Assembly (NCBI GenBank): GCA_027886175.1
Contig: JAJNNQ010000016.1
Coordinates: 2,459,501 to 2,523,500, forward strand
Reading direction: 5' to 3'
Source: Phylloscopus collybita
Taxonomy: Eukaryota; Chordata; Aves; Passeriformes; Phylloscopidae
DNA length: 64,000 nucleotides
Under the pieces are notes generated by a model. It was given only the letters and a program-made list of their open reading frames with translations, did not search any database and was not told the DNA's origin. This document shows positions 47,842-59,600 of this stretch, in pieces; the first letter of the stretch is position 1, and every line of letters starts with the position of its first letter. The translations under genes and the position numbers were made by a program.

Positions 47842-50800
47842 ACCTCAGCCTTAATCTCCAGGAGCACCTGGTGCTCCCTCCCAGAACAGAAATGTGCTCC
47901 AGAGTTGTTTAATAACCAGAGATGTTCAGAAGGCCTGTGTAACACATGGGCTGCAGGACAAGTCTCCTCTTGCCCTGAGAAGTCATCAGGGGATTGATTT
48001 CCAGTGGCAATAAGCATATTGGGAAGCCATAGGAAGATCAAAGGATGCTAAATATTACGGCTGTTTTCCCAAGTGTTTTGCTCCCAGGGTGAGCATATCT
48101 GATCCTCTGCTTGATGGAGATGATGGTCACATAAAATGCTGCTCTGTGGGTCCCTGGGGCCAAGGTGCTGGAGGTAACTTTGGTGTTAAGACTTTCTTGC
48201 CAAGCATCTGTCTGTCATCATCAACAGCCCTCCCCATCATTTCCCATCCGGGTTCTTGCTTGATCTCTGACCAAAATTGATTGTTTGAAGCGTTAAAGTC
48301 ATTCATCAGCCATTCCTGGAGCCAGATTTGGGGGCAAAACAAATGATGCCAAATAAAAAATAAAAATAATTAAATAAATAAAAATAAATAAAAAAAAAAA
48401 AAAAAAGAAAAAAGTGGGATGGTCCTCTTTGTGAAAAAGAGGCTGCTGAGACAGCAGGGACTGCCTGGGAGTGTCCAGGGCCAGCCAGCACTGCTTCAGT
48501 GTCTGTCTGAATAGAAAAATGGGCTCTGGCAAGAACACAGAACGAGGAAGGAGCATTTGCAAAAGCAAACAGGTATCTCAGGAGCTGCTTCACCTCAGCC
48601 TCTGCCTGTTTCTTCTGTCACTTGCTCTTTCCCCTCAGACAAGGAGCCCTCTTCAGCTGTGATACTTGTCCTTATCATCAGGATATCATTTGTTCCCTGC
48701 CCAGCAAACACTGCTGTGGCAAGATGTCTTCAGGGAAGAGAGGGACAACTTCAATGCCTACTTTGTGTGAAGGTTCTTTAGGAGCACTGCTTCCCCTCTG
48801 GACAAGAGGATGCAATCCAGAAGCACTCAGGAACTCAAAGGTGAGACAAACTCCCTGTGAGCAGGAGCATCACACAAGGCTAAGTGAGGAGGGGGCAAGA
48901 AAGGAGCCTGGGAGGTGGGGTTTGTGGGGTGAGAGGTGGTGAGCAGTGAAATGAGGACAGGCCCTTGAGAAGCAGCATGTTTCTGCTCTGGTTTCTGTTG
49001 TCTGTTTTGGTCAGGAAAAGAGTTCTGTAGTTGGAAGATAAACCAAGCCCCGAGGAGAAGGAGCTGATCCAGGCTCCATGGGTGGTGTCAGCCCTGCCCC
49101 AGTTGCAGAGCTGGGCCAGCCTTGCACAATGGAGTGCATTTTTTTGTGTGTGTTTGGGCTGTAAACCTTGACATGTGCTGTGCCCCAAGGGATTGATGCT
49201 GATTGCAGTGTAATGATCAGCTCCCAGAGCAGAAAGCCAGCCCCTGTGGGAAACCCACAGCTCTGGCCTTGCCATGCACAGCAGGGTGAGTTCAGCTCAC
49301 TGCTGGAAATGCAGAGCTGCTGGGAGGGGGATGTTTTGTGAGTTTGCCAGCCCTGGTGCAATGCAGCCCTGCAAAATTGTGATGGGGGTTCCTTTTTCAG
49401 TTGTTTGTGTGTTCTTTAACCTCAGTTGGGATGGTGACTGGTTGCTTCAAGTCAGTAGACTCAGTGGTACACACAGCCTGGATTTCTCCCAGCTTTCCTT
49501 TGGATAGTTATGTGAAATTGTACTTTCAAAAATGCCTACTGCTCTGTGCTCCTCTGTGACAGCACCTTCTGCTACTACAGGCTTGTAGTGTGTGCACTGC
49601 AGCTACACAACTTAATTAAAAGGATGATGAGCAATTTATTTCATCCTCTGTAGCCAGGAAATAATGATGATCAGCAGTTACATTACAAGGATGGGTTGGA
49701 CTCTGAGTCCTCTTGCTGCAGGTTGTGGACTTGCCAGCCCAGTTACTTTCTGCAAACAGCTGATTGTTTTTCTTGGCAATTCAGTGGCCCAGCCAGGTTG
49801 TAGACATCTGGCTGCTGAATAATTCCAGATCAATTTGTGCACCTATAATAACCCAGCGTGCTCAGGTTTGAAAAGTGGCTGCTGCACGTTCCTGAGGGTG
49901 CCAGGATGGAGGTTTTGGCTTGCTGTGTGTGAGCAGGCTGGTTCTGCATGCTGGCAGCTGACCTCCTTGGTGCTGGCAGGGCTAACACCGTGTGGCAGGA
50001 CTTCTGCTGCACCGTGCACACTGCCCAGAACCCCAGCTGATGGAGCAGGAATCCAAAATCTTGCATCAGGACAGGCTCAGTCAGTGACACATGTTCTGCT
50101 CTGGCTTTGTGCGTAGGTGAAAGGTGATCCCTCACCTAAGAGCTTGCTTATCCTCCCTGAACACTGAGTGAAAATCGTCCTGCCTTCCTTGGCAGATGTG
50201 TTTCCTAATGAGATCTTGCAGGACAGGATAAACACACTCGCTTTGCATGTAAATGCCACGGGCAGGAGACACCAATCTTTTAATGCCGGTACAGCTCAAG
50301 CTCAAAAGCAAACTCTAGTCCCCAGAATGCGATGTGTTGCCATCTCAAGGCTGTGAGCTCGCATTTCCATCCATTGTGTTGAAAACCTGTGGCACTGTGG
50401 GACAAAAAACACAACCCGTTGAGCTCAGAAGGGAGAACAATGCTTGAACAAAGACTTTTTTTTTTTTTTTTTATCCCTGCTGTCCTTAAGTAAGCCAACC
50501 CCCCCATCTAGAACACATTTAAGAGATGCAGCTGAATAGAGAGCAGGAACTGGTGTTATTGTTGTGTTCCATCTCTTTTAATGATACCCTTATTTTAGGT
50601 TATTTTAGGTCCTGTCACTGGGGAGAAGCCGACATGCAAGGAAGGAGGATGCAGTCTGACGTGGTGCAGGATGGATAAAGCAAAAAAAAAAAAAAAATCA
50701 CCAGTCCCCCTGTAGCAGTCCTGTTCCATGGGGCTGGCAGAGGAACAGGCTCTCCACAAGCACCAGCTAGAGAGAACAGTGAGTGCTGCTGTGGGAATTT

Positions 50801-52335
50801 CTCTCTTGTTTCATGTCCCCCAAATCCACTTCTGGCACCTCTGGAGTTGAAGACACAAAGGCAGCTCCTTAGGGGCCTCACCCAAACCCCATGGATGTCA
50901 CTGAGGGCTGGTGCCAGCAATGGGACCTGGCTGATTTAGTTATGAGCCTTCATCTTTTCCCCACGTGTGCGGAGATCTGGTGATCCCCACCAGGTGAGCA
51001 GTGAGCCCAGGTGAGCCTCATACCTGCTCCTTCCCCAGGGGGTGCCTGCAGGGTTCAAAGCCCCGAGTTCCACCTCCCCCCTCTCTCACTCAGGCTCAGC
51101 CTTTTTTGCTCCCCTCTGCATCCATGAGCCCCAAAGGCTGCTCTCTCCAGTGAAAACACATCCCCCTTGGTGTGGTTCTGCTCCTCGGAATGTCATGACA
51201 CATCCCTCAAGCATCAGCTTTGTTAACTGCCCACAAATCGGTGTAAATCAGTGTCCTTCCACTCCCAGCTGAGCACCCAGGGCTCCTCCCGGCTCCTGCC
51301 CTCCCAGAGAGCAGCACCAAGGCTGCAGGCCAGGGAACACTCCCTCCCTCTCCTGGCCTTCTGTCCCAAAATTCACCTTCTCACCAGCTGCACAGCTGGG
51401 AAAGCTTCCTCTCCTTCTCTGGCACCAGGAGAAGGAGGCAGGCACTGAATTTGTTCCCTGCTGCCAGCAGAACTTGAGGCAAAAGCTGTTGGGCCCAGTC
51501 CTGAAGCAGCCTGGTTCTCCCTCCCATCTGGATTTACTCTGTATCCTCATTAAAGCAAATAAGGGCCTTGCACAAAACCACTTGGATGGTTCTTGCAGCA
51601 AAAAGCTGATCTGGGAGCCTGCCCCAGCAGAGAAACTGGTGCTGATGGGGGAAACCACAGCCTACAAAGGCAGGGGAAGGAAAAGAAAACCCCACTTATC
51701 CCTGCTTTATCCCTGACCTCCTTCACCCAGACAACTGCAGAGGAGAGCAAAGCCCTGGTGAGTTTTCTGCACCATCCTGGTTAAGTCATGGTTGGACAAA
51801 GGTCTGAGCCTGCCTTGCTTCAGCAGATGAGCCCCACAAGGAGGATCTCTTGCCCCTCTCAGGGGTTCCCTTGGGAAGCTGATGCCCTCCCAGGCAGGGC
51901 AGCTGTGCTGGGCAGGGCTGGGGAGGTGGCTGTGCTCTCTGCACTGCAGCTCCCAGCCACGGCTGCCTCTGGCTCTCAGGGTCTGAGAGAGCCCAGGATG
52001 GGATCTGGGCATTGTAACCCAGGCATTTCAATCAGATGATCAGAGTTTGGATGAACACTCAGGGAGGGAGCGAGGCCTGTCCCCCAAATGCAGTGTCAGA
52101 CACACCATTGAAGGGAAATGAGAGGGGAAACAGCTTTGTTCCAGCCCAAGGCTTATCCTAAAGGCCTTCCAGCCCTCAGCTCCAGGCACTGGCAGGAGGG
52201 AGCTCAGCCTTGCAGGCTGCTTCACTCCATTCTGCTGCAGAATAACGATGCAGCTTCACTGCTGTCCCAGGGTGTGCCTCTGTGAGATGCCAACGTAGCT
52301 TTGCTGAAGCAGCTCCTACCCGTGCCCAAGGTCAA
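47842..52335. other. Intergenic, no gene recognised
   Basis: Includes an A/T simple repeat at 48,351-48,415, a poly-T run near 50,456-50,472 and a poly-A run at 50,681-50,697. The part at 51.0-52.3 kb is somewhat GC-richer and has overlapping frames up to 136 codons on both strands, none recognisable. Confidence 0.5.
48351..48415. repeat. A/T simple repeat (TAAA)n with poly-A
   Basis: AAATAAAAATAATTAAAT-type sequence followed by an uninterrupted A run and AAAAGAAAA. Confidence 0.85.
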
Positions 52336-53310
52336 GAAATATTCATATAAACTGTGCACTGGATCTGAAATATGAATAAATATTCATAGTAACTGTGCAC
52401 TGGATCTGAAATATGAATAAATATTCATAGTAACTGTGCACTGGATCTGAAATATGAATAAATATTCATATAAACTGTGCACTGGATCTGAAATACGAAT
52501 AAATATTCATAGTAACTGTGCACTGGATCTGAAATACGAATAAATATTCATAGTAACTGTGCACTGGATCTGTAATATGAATAAATATTCATAGTAACTG
52601 TGCACTGGATCTGTAATATGAATAAATATTCATAGTAACTGTGCACTGGATCTGTAATATGAATAAATATTCATATAAACTGTGCACTGGATCTGAAATA
52701 CGAATAAATATTCATAGTAACTGTGCACTGGATCTGTAATATGAATAAATATTCATAGTAACTGTGCACTGGATCTGTAATATGAATAAATTTTCATGTT
52801 AACTGTGCACTGGATCTGAAATACGAATAAATATTCATATAAACTGTGCACTGGATCTGAAATATGAATAAATATTCACAGCAACTGTGCACTGGATCTG
52901 TAATATGAATAAATAGTCATAGTAACTGTGCACTGGATCTGTAATATGAATAAATTTTCATGTTAACTGTGCACTGGATCTGAAATACGAATAAATATTC
53001 ATATAAACTGTGCACTGGATCTGAAATATGAATAAATATTCACAGCAACTGTGCACTGGATCTGAAATATGAATAAATATTCATATAAACTGTGCACTGG
53101 ATCTGAAATACGAATAAATATTCATAGTAACTGTGCACTGGATCTGAAATATGAATAAATATTCATGTTAACTGTGCACTGGATCTGAAATACGAATAAA
53201 TATTCACAGCAACTGTGCACTGGATCTGTAATATGAATAAATATTCACAGTAACTGTGCACTGGATCTGTAATATGAATAAATATTCATAGTAACCATGT
53301 ACTGGATTTC
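52336..53310 (+). repeat. 41-bp-period tandem array (minisatellite), about 23.5 copies
   Basis: The landmark AACTGTGCACTGG recurs at 52,350 and every 41 bp after it, and the degenerate last copy at 53,293 is exactly 23 periods away, so there is no net indel in the array. Each unit contains a palindromic core, ATGAAT-AAAT-ATTCAT, that also includes AATAAA. Variants occur at three spots: GAAATATG, GAAATACG or GTAATATG before the core, and CATAGT, CATATA, CATGTT, CACAGC or CACAGT after it. A partial unit precedes 52,350 and the array ends in AACCATGTACTGGATTT. 41 is not a multiple of 3 and the units contain stops, so it is not coding. Confidence 0.97.
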
Positions 53311-53349
53311 TGCTTGCTCCTGAAGAGGGTAAGCAGCTGAACCAGACTT

Positions 53350-53620
53350 CAAAAAACCAAAAAAAAACCAAAACCAAAACCAACCAACCAACCAACCAAC
53401 CAAAAAAAAAAACAAACAAAAAAACAAAAAGGCAAACAAAAAACCCCAAAACAAACAACAACCAAATCCCCCCAAACCCCCACCAAACAAATAAACAAAA
53501 CAACAACAACAAAACCCAATCCAAAACAAACAAACAAACCCACAAAAAAAACCCCAAACCCCCCAAAAAAACCCCAAACCAAAACACAAACCAAAACAAA
53601 TCACACACACACAAAAAATT
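53350..53620. repeat. A/C-rich low-complexity tract 3
   Basis: About 270 bp lacking G and T almost completely, with a CCAA repeat near 53,380-53,402 and a CA repeat at about 53,601-53,612. It begins about 40 bp after the 41-bp array. The G/T-rich minus strand is open for more than 100 codons, which is a composition artefact. Confidence 0.87.
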
Positions 53621-56600
53621 CTGAATTTTCTTGCTCAGAGGTCTGAATTTTCGAAGCAGATGTACCCTATCTGAATTTCTGGAAGGGCCTCCAAGCAATC
53701 AGAGTGACCATGAGAGTTCAACAGGGCAAGTGAAGGGGAACTGGGCATGCCTGATAGTCAGCTTTGCTTTTTCACCCTCACTCTGCTTATCCATCCTGCC
53801 TTTTTCTCCTCTTTTGAAGGACAAAAGGTAAATTAAGGGTGAATTAAGGCATGGAGAAAATGTCTTCTGGGTTGTAATATATTTTTTCTTTATTAATTCT
53901 AATGCCAGTCTTGCTTTTAAAGCATAGAGAATGCTGCATGGTCTCCTGTGAAGTCAGTTTGCACTGAAGTTAAAGCCTTGCAAATATTCAATTAGGAGAC
54001 CAGTCAAGTATGTGGGATTAAGTTGTTTATACAAATGTTTGCAGAACCAGAGTGTGAGTTCACAGGCAGGCATGGGAGCTTTGCTTTCCCAGCTGATCCA
54101 TAAAAAGGGTCAAACACAGTCTCCACTGATAAATGCAGTATACTGACAAAGAAAATCCAGTCCTGACTGGAGCTCCCAGTACCAATTCCCAGTTGTTTAC
54201 CAAAGTTAAGTTGGAGGCTGATGAGCTTGCAGGATGTGTAATTTAAAAACAATTCCAGACCCTTCCCTGGGCACCACTGCACATCTCCACACATTCATGA
54301 TGGATCCAGATTCTGCTCTAAGTAAACAAAGAGCTCCCAGTGATGACCCAGAAGCAGCTCTGGCGTGAGCAGGAGTGGAAGAGGCCCCATGGAATGAGCT
54401 CTGAAGATACAGGGGAGCATCATTCCCTGGAATTTTCTGCCTTTGCTCCTCTTTGTTTCTGCTTCTGGTACCAAATTCCTGAGAGAAGCTGGAGGCAAGT
54501 CCTGGTGTTCAAACCCAGGAAAGGTAGAGGAGAAAATTAACTCCTCTCATGAAGAGAAGCAAAATGCGTTCTCAGCTCCAGCTTGAATTTTGGTCAGCCC
54601 TGGTGGGGCTTAGGGAGTGTACAGTGGAAGACAAAACTGAGCAAAAGAGTAAAAGGTGAAAAGAGGAGGATTTCATACAGTTATAGTTCTAAACTTTTAT
54701 TTGGGAGTGGTGTCATTTTTGCAATAAATTTCTCCAGTCTCTCAGGAAATAGAGAAAAAGCAAGGATTCCAGTGCTCTGAAAGTTTTTGGTGCCTGGCTC
54801 CCTGCTTTCTGTGCTGGTCAGGACAGGGAGACATGAAGCCATCAGCAAGCAATCAGGAATTTACCCAACCCCAGTGGGCCAGAAGGAGCAGTGACTGTAT
54901 TATGACTATTTTTTTTCCCCTGGCATGAAATCAGGAAGTCCCCCAAACCCTTGTACTTTTTTTTAGGGTAGTTTCTTTAGACAGGTTATTCTGTTGAGAG
55001 TGTGCAGCTGGGATGAAAGGTGCTGTCTCAGTGTAATATTTTTTTTTTCTTGTGTTTGTTTTTAAGTGCTGATATCTGTAGTGGAGTTATTAACAAACTG
55101 AATTGTCCAGACAGGGATTCTTCACTGCTCCTGCTGCAAAATACAGCCTCTGTTCCTGTTGCTACAGCATACACTGCTAAGTTACAGCTAGTACAGTCTG
55201 TTTTTCACTAAGTGCATCAGTGAACAGTTTAAACAAAGTTAAAGCAAAAAAAAAAAAAAAATTACTGGCAACAAAGAGATGACTTATCATTTGCAACTTT
55301 AAAAAGGAGCCTGCAGCTATACGAATCTGGAAATAATATAAACTTAACCCACAGGACTGTTGCATTGGTTTTAGAAGAGCTTACTTTAAAGCTGGTATGT
55401 GGACTCACTAAGAGACTGAGTGGTTGGCAGGGATGCTAACCATTCATGGAATGTGTCTTTGGAAGGGATTAAAGCAAAAAACATGTTGCTTCTTACCAGC
55501 TCTGAGCTGGGAATATAGCTCTAAGGGGCGAGTGTTAAATTTTAAGCATCCAGTATGCAAAGCTTTTAGAGAATAAACTTTTTTCCCTTTTTTTTTTTTT
55601 TTCCCTCTTTCCTTGCCCTGGTGCTTGGGATGAAATTCAGTCCAGACCGGATAGACTAAAAATCATTCCCATCTGACGTCCAGGAGAAGGTCAGGAGCTG
55701 CAGCAGCAGTGCTGGCAGTGGTGCAGCAGTTCCCAGCTTGCGTCAGGAGCATTTGTGAGCTGCCCAGGAGAACAGCCAGCATCTGAGCTCCCAGCCTTCC
55801 AAGCCTCACACAACTCTGCCTGTTCATTTTGCCCCTCTGAGCTGGTGTTTGAAAACTGCTTTGTACCAAGTGAAAGCACAGCTGAAACTGAAGCCTGTTA
55901 AAATCCCAAATGCCTGTGACTTGGTTGGGAAATCTTTCATTTTCTACTTTCTGTTATGACTCTCTCTGCCTTAGGTCCTCATGGTCCAGCCCCTCACTGT
56001 GTTGTCTTCTTCCTGTGGCATTCCTGTGCCAGGCTGTGCTTGAAAAGACAGAGACAAATGTCTCTAACTGGCACCTTTTCCTCCTGGCAGAGATCCCCTG
56101 CTGCTGATGGAACAACTCTGTATTTCCTGGTGTTGGTGAGTGGATGTGGTGTTGCACCTGGGTGTGTGTGCAAAAGGCACCAAGAGAGAGGACTTGCTGC
56201 CAAACCCAGTTTCCTCCCCAGAGTGCAGGAGAAGAGAAGCATGGGGCTGTTCTCAGCTCTGACATCCATCAACGAGAGCAAAGAGCTCTTCTCAGCAATC
56301 TGTCTGTCCAGCTGCTGCCTCCTTAGCAGCTGCTGCCTCTGCCATGGTTTTTGGGCATCTCAAAGTCCAAAATGTTTGCAAGCCTACAGCCACTCCCACA
56401 AGGTGAGGGCAGCTGCTGTTGGAAATAGGACAGAGAGGCCTAAAAAGCTGGAAATAACTCCCAAAGGGGATGGTGTCGCTTTTCCTGCAAGCATGCCTGC
56501 CACCCACCCCCCTGCCCTCTGCTCTCTCTGCCCGTGCCCACCTGGCTGTGCAAGGACAGCCCTGGCTCCTGGGGCAGAGCAGGTGATGCCAAGCTGTGTC

Positions 56601-59600
56601 ATCTGCTGCTTGTCAGCACCCTGGGGCTGAAATCACGGGTGAGTCTGACCCTCAGGTGCAGAGCTGGGGGCTCTGGATGTGGAAGGTCACTTTAGTGGCT
56701 CACACAGAGCTTCCACTGACTGTGGCAATCTCTTAACAAGATCCTCCCCCTAAGAGACTCATGATTTTCTTCCTCTCCAACCATTCATGAAACCCAGAAT
56801 CCTGTCCTGCACCATAAACCTCTTCAGTTCAGGAGTGACCCATGTTAAAGCCTTCCTCTTGAATCTGCACCAAATGGCCAGAATGTCTTTGTAGCTTCAC
56901 TTGGAAACCTTTGGTGTCTCACTACAGAAACTGGCTGTGACAGGATCTGTGCATGAGTTAATTTTACCTCTTTGGTAAATAGTCTGACATGCTTTATTTG
57001 ACAATGGATGTGTACATCAGTGCCATGAAAGCATGATATCACACTGATGATGAGGCTCAGAAAGAAAAACATGGCTCAAATGGGGAGGTGAGCACCTCTT
57101 TCCTCTTTAAAGTGAAAATCCCAAAGCTGTGTCTTCATTGTTGAGAATGTGTGACTTTCCTTCCAAATTAATTGAATTCTATTGATTTTTTTTTTTTCAC
57201 CAGATTGCTTATGCTGATGAAGTTCCAGAAAAGGTAACACCAGCTGCTCATGGTCAGGGCCCTAATTGGCTATGATGTCCCTGATCAACTTCACCTGAGT
57301 GCTGCATCCCCTCCCAGGGGCACAGGAGCTCCATTTAAGCTCAGCCCCAGCAAGAGGCTGATGTGGGGCTGTTGGTTGCTGGTTTTGCCCTTGCCTCTCC
57401 CTCCTGAGCTTTTGCTGTCTGTGTGGTTTTGGCAGCTGTCTCCTCTGTGGGGTTCTCCAGGGTGCATTGTCCATTTTCAGCTCTCTGCTGCTCTTGAGAG
57501 GATCCCTGGATGGACCCTGGGGTTGCTTTGCTGCCTGGAGCTGTTGATGGGCCCTGTTGGCAGCATCCCTGGAGGCTGAGGCTGCCTGATTGTGTCCTGC
57601 CTCCACTCTGTTGCCCTCAGCATTTGGAAAGTTTTGTATTCAAGCTCTCAGCAAAGGTAAGAGGAAAATATGTAGCTTGAAATTAGCCTGGGCATTGAGA
57701 GGCCCAGCAAAGCCTGTTTGTGGGTTTTTGGTTTTTTTTCCCCTTCCCCTATAGTTTAATGATTATGTTTTGAAGACGTTTCCCATTTCCTTCTCCCATG
57801 CAGGAGATCTGCACTCCTGCCTTTGTGCATCCCTCAGTTACTGGCTAAATAAAAGGCATTAATATGTCTGGTTTTAAATTGCATGTGTGCTCTCAGCTGT
57901 ACCAGATAACCTGTGCTGCAGTCTTGCTCTTGGGCTGGACGCAGGCAACTGGCAGAAATCCTCATAATTGCAGTTGCAAGGGTGTTAGGAGGAGAAAGGA
58001 GAGGTTTGGGATGAAGTTGTTTCAAGAAGGCTTGCCTCAGAAGGGCCTTAAGAGCTCAGTGAGATGAGCAGCTGCAAGTGTCTTAAAGAATCCTGAGTGT
58101 GGCAAAGAAAGGAGCTTTTAGGGAGCAGCCACCCTGCCTGCACAGAAAGGCAGGTGGAGCTGAGGCTGCTGCAAAGTGTTTGTGGTACCTGGGGTGTTTC
58201 TGTCCAGGTGCACCCTCCTGCCTCTCCCAGGGGTGCTCCTGGACACTCCTCAGGACTCTGAGGCTTTTGCATGAGGAGTTTCACAGCTTTCCCTGGAGGT
58301 ACAGCCCCTGCAGTCTCATCTTTGTGGCCCTGCAGAGACCCTTTGGAAGAGGGCAGCCCAGGAAGGCTGAGCTGGTTCATGTGGAGTCACGGGTTCAAGG
58401 ACCAAGCTGCTCCTGCACTTTTTTCTTCTGTGGCTTTGCTGCTCTTCTGACCCCTGGTAAACTTTCTGCAAAAGAACCTGAAGCTAATTAAGAGGGTCAT
58501 TTTTGTGGCATTGGCCAAATGGGAAATGGAATTTCTTCCCATTTGCATAAACAGAGGTCTGGCAGCAGTTGGAGCCCACTGCTGCAAAACAGAGGGGAAG
58601 AGGTCTGAAGCAGGTTTCAGAAGAAGCACATTTGTTTAAAATGAGGGTTTGCAGGCCTGTGTGCCTGGATAAGAAATATGTGCCTCCACACGTTCTGCTC
58701 TGGCCCGTGGTTGTGAGGTAGGACTTCAGGCATCTGACCCTGTGGGGACTTTTCAAAGCTGTGTAAGGACACTTAATATTTAATGCCCCCATGCTCTGCC
58801 TCTCCCATTGCTGCACAGCTAATAATGTGACTTCAAATTGATTAGATGCCATCACTGCCCCAGGAAAAGGGATGCTTGTGCTGCCTTTTGTGCTATGATG
58901 TAACTGTAGGCATTGTGGTTTGTTTTGGCAGTGGTATGCACTTAGAAGCAGAATTGGTTGATCTGAAATTAAATCAATTGGGTCCTTTATGCTATTTATA
59001 ATGGGTTTTGCAGTAGTGGCTTGCTTATAAATAAGGTGATTTCATTGTCCACTGGAGGTGGTTCATAGCTGTGTGGTTGACATGATTAAATCTGATCATT
59101 GATGGATTTCTGGGTTCAAAATCCAAATTCAGGTCTGTGCTTAGTTCAGATCTGAGCTGTAGAAAGGGTAGGTGTGACAGGGAGTTCATTCAATACTGAA
59201 CAACACTGAACATTCCAGTATCCTGAGTCAGGCTCCTCCCAATTTCTGTACTTGGTTTAAGTTAATGAGACTTAGAAAAATATTGAGTTATCCATTTTTC
59301 CCCCCTCTGCAATAGTAAGACAATAATTTCCAATGAAGCCTGTAATTGTCCCCTGAGCTTTTGTCTCCAGGTGCTCCCAAAATATTGCCAATTATTGAAA
59401 AACTTGAAGTAAAATGTTATTAGTCCTTCTGTCTTTAAGCTAGAACAATGGACCTGTTAAAATATTTATAGCTGATGTTAGGGCAGCCTGTGGGAATTGG
59501 GTTTTGAGAGTTTCACTCAGACTTTTTTATTTCATACCTTTATATTTATGTTCTTACTGAGTAAGCAGTAGTTGCTGCAGAGCTGGGAGATGGGTCAGGC

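Noticed and set aside
52336..53310. CRISPR-like regular repeat spacing
   Set aside because: The units are contiguous tandem repeats without unique spacers, in vertebrate DNA; this is a minisatellite.
53204..53698. 164-codon minus-strand frame with a hydrophobic Phe/Gly/Val/Leu run, resembling a membrane protein
   Set aside because: The hydrophobic run is the translation of the A/C-rich tract in reverse (G/T-rich), and its end repeats translate the 41-bp array.
55956..56630. 224-codon plus-strand open frame
   Set aside because: Cys/Ser/Pro-rich text without domain resemblance, overlapped by minus-strand frames of similar quality; best explained as chance.
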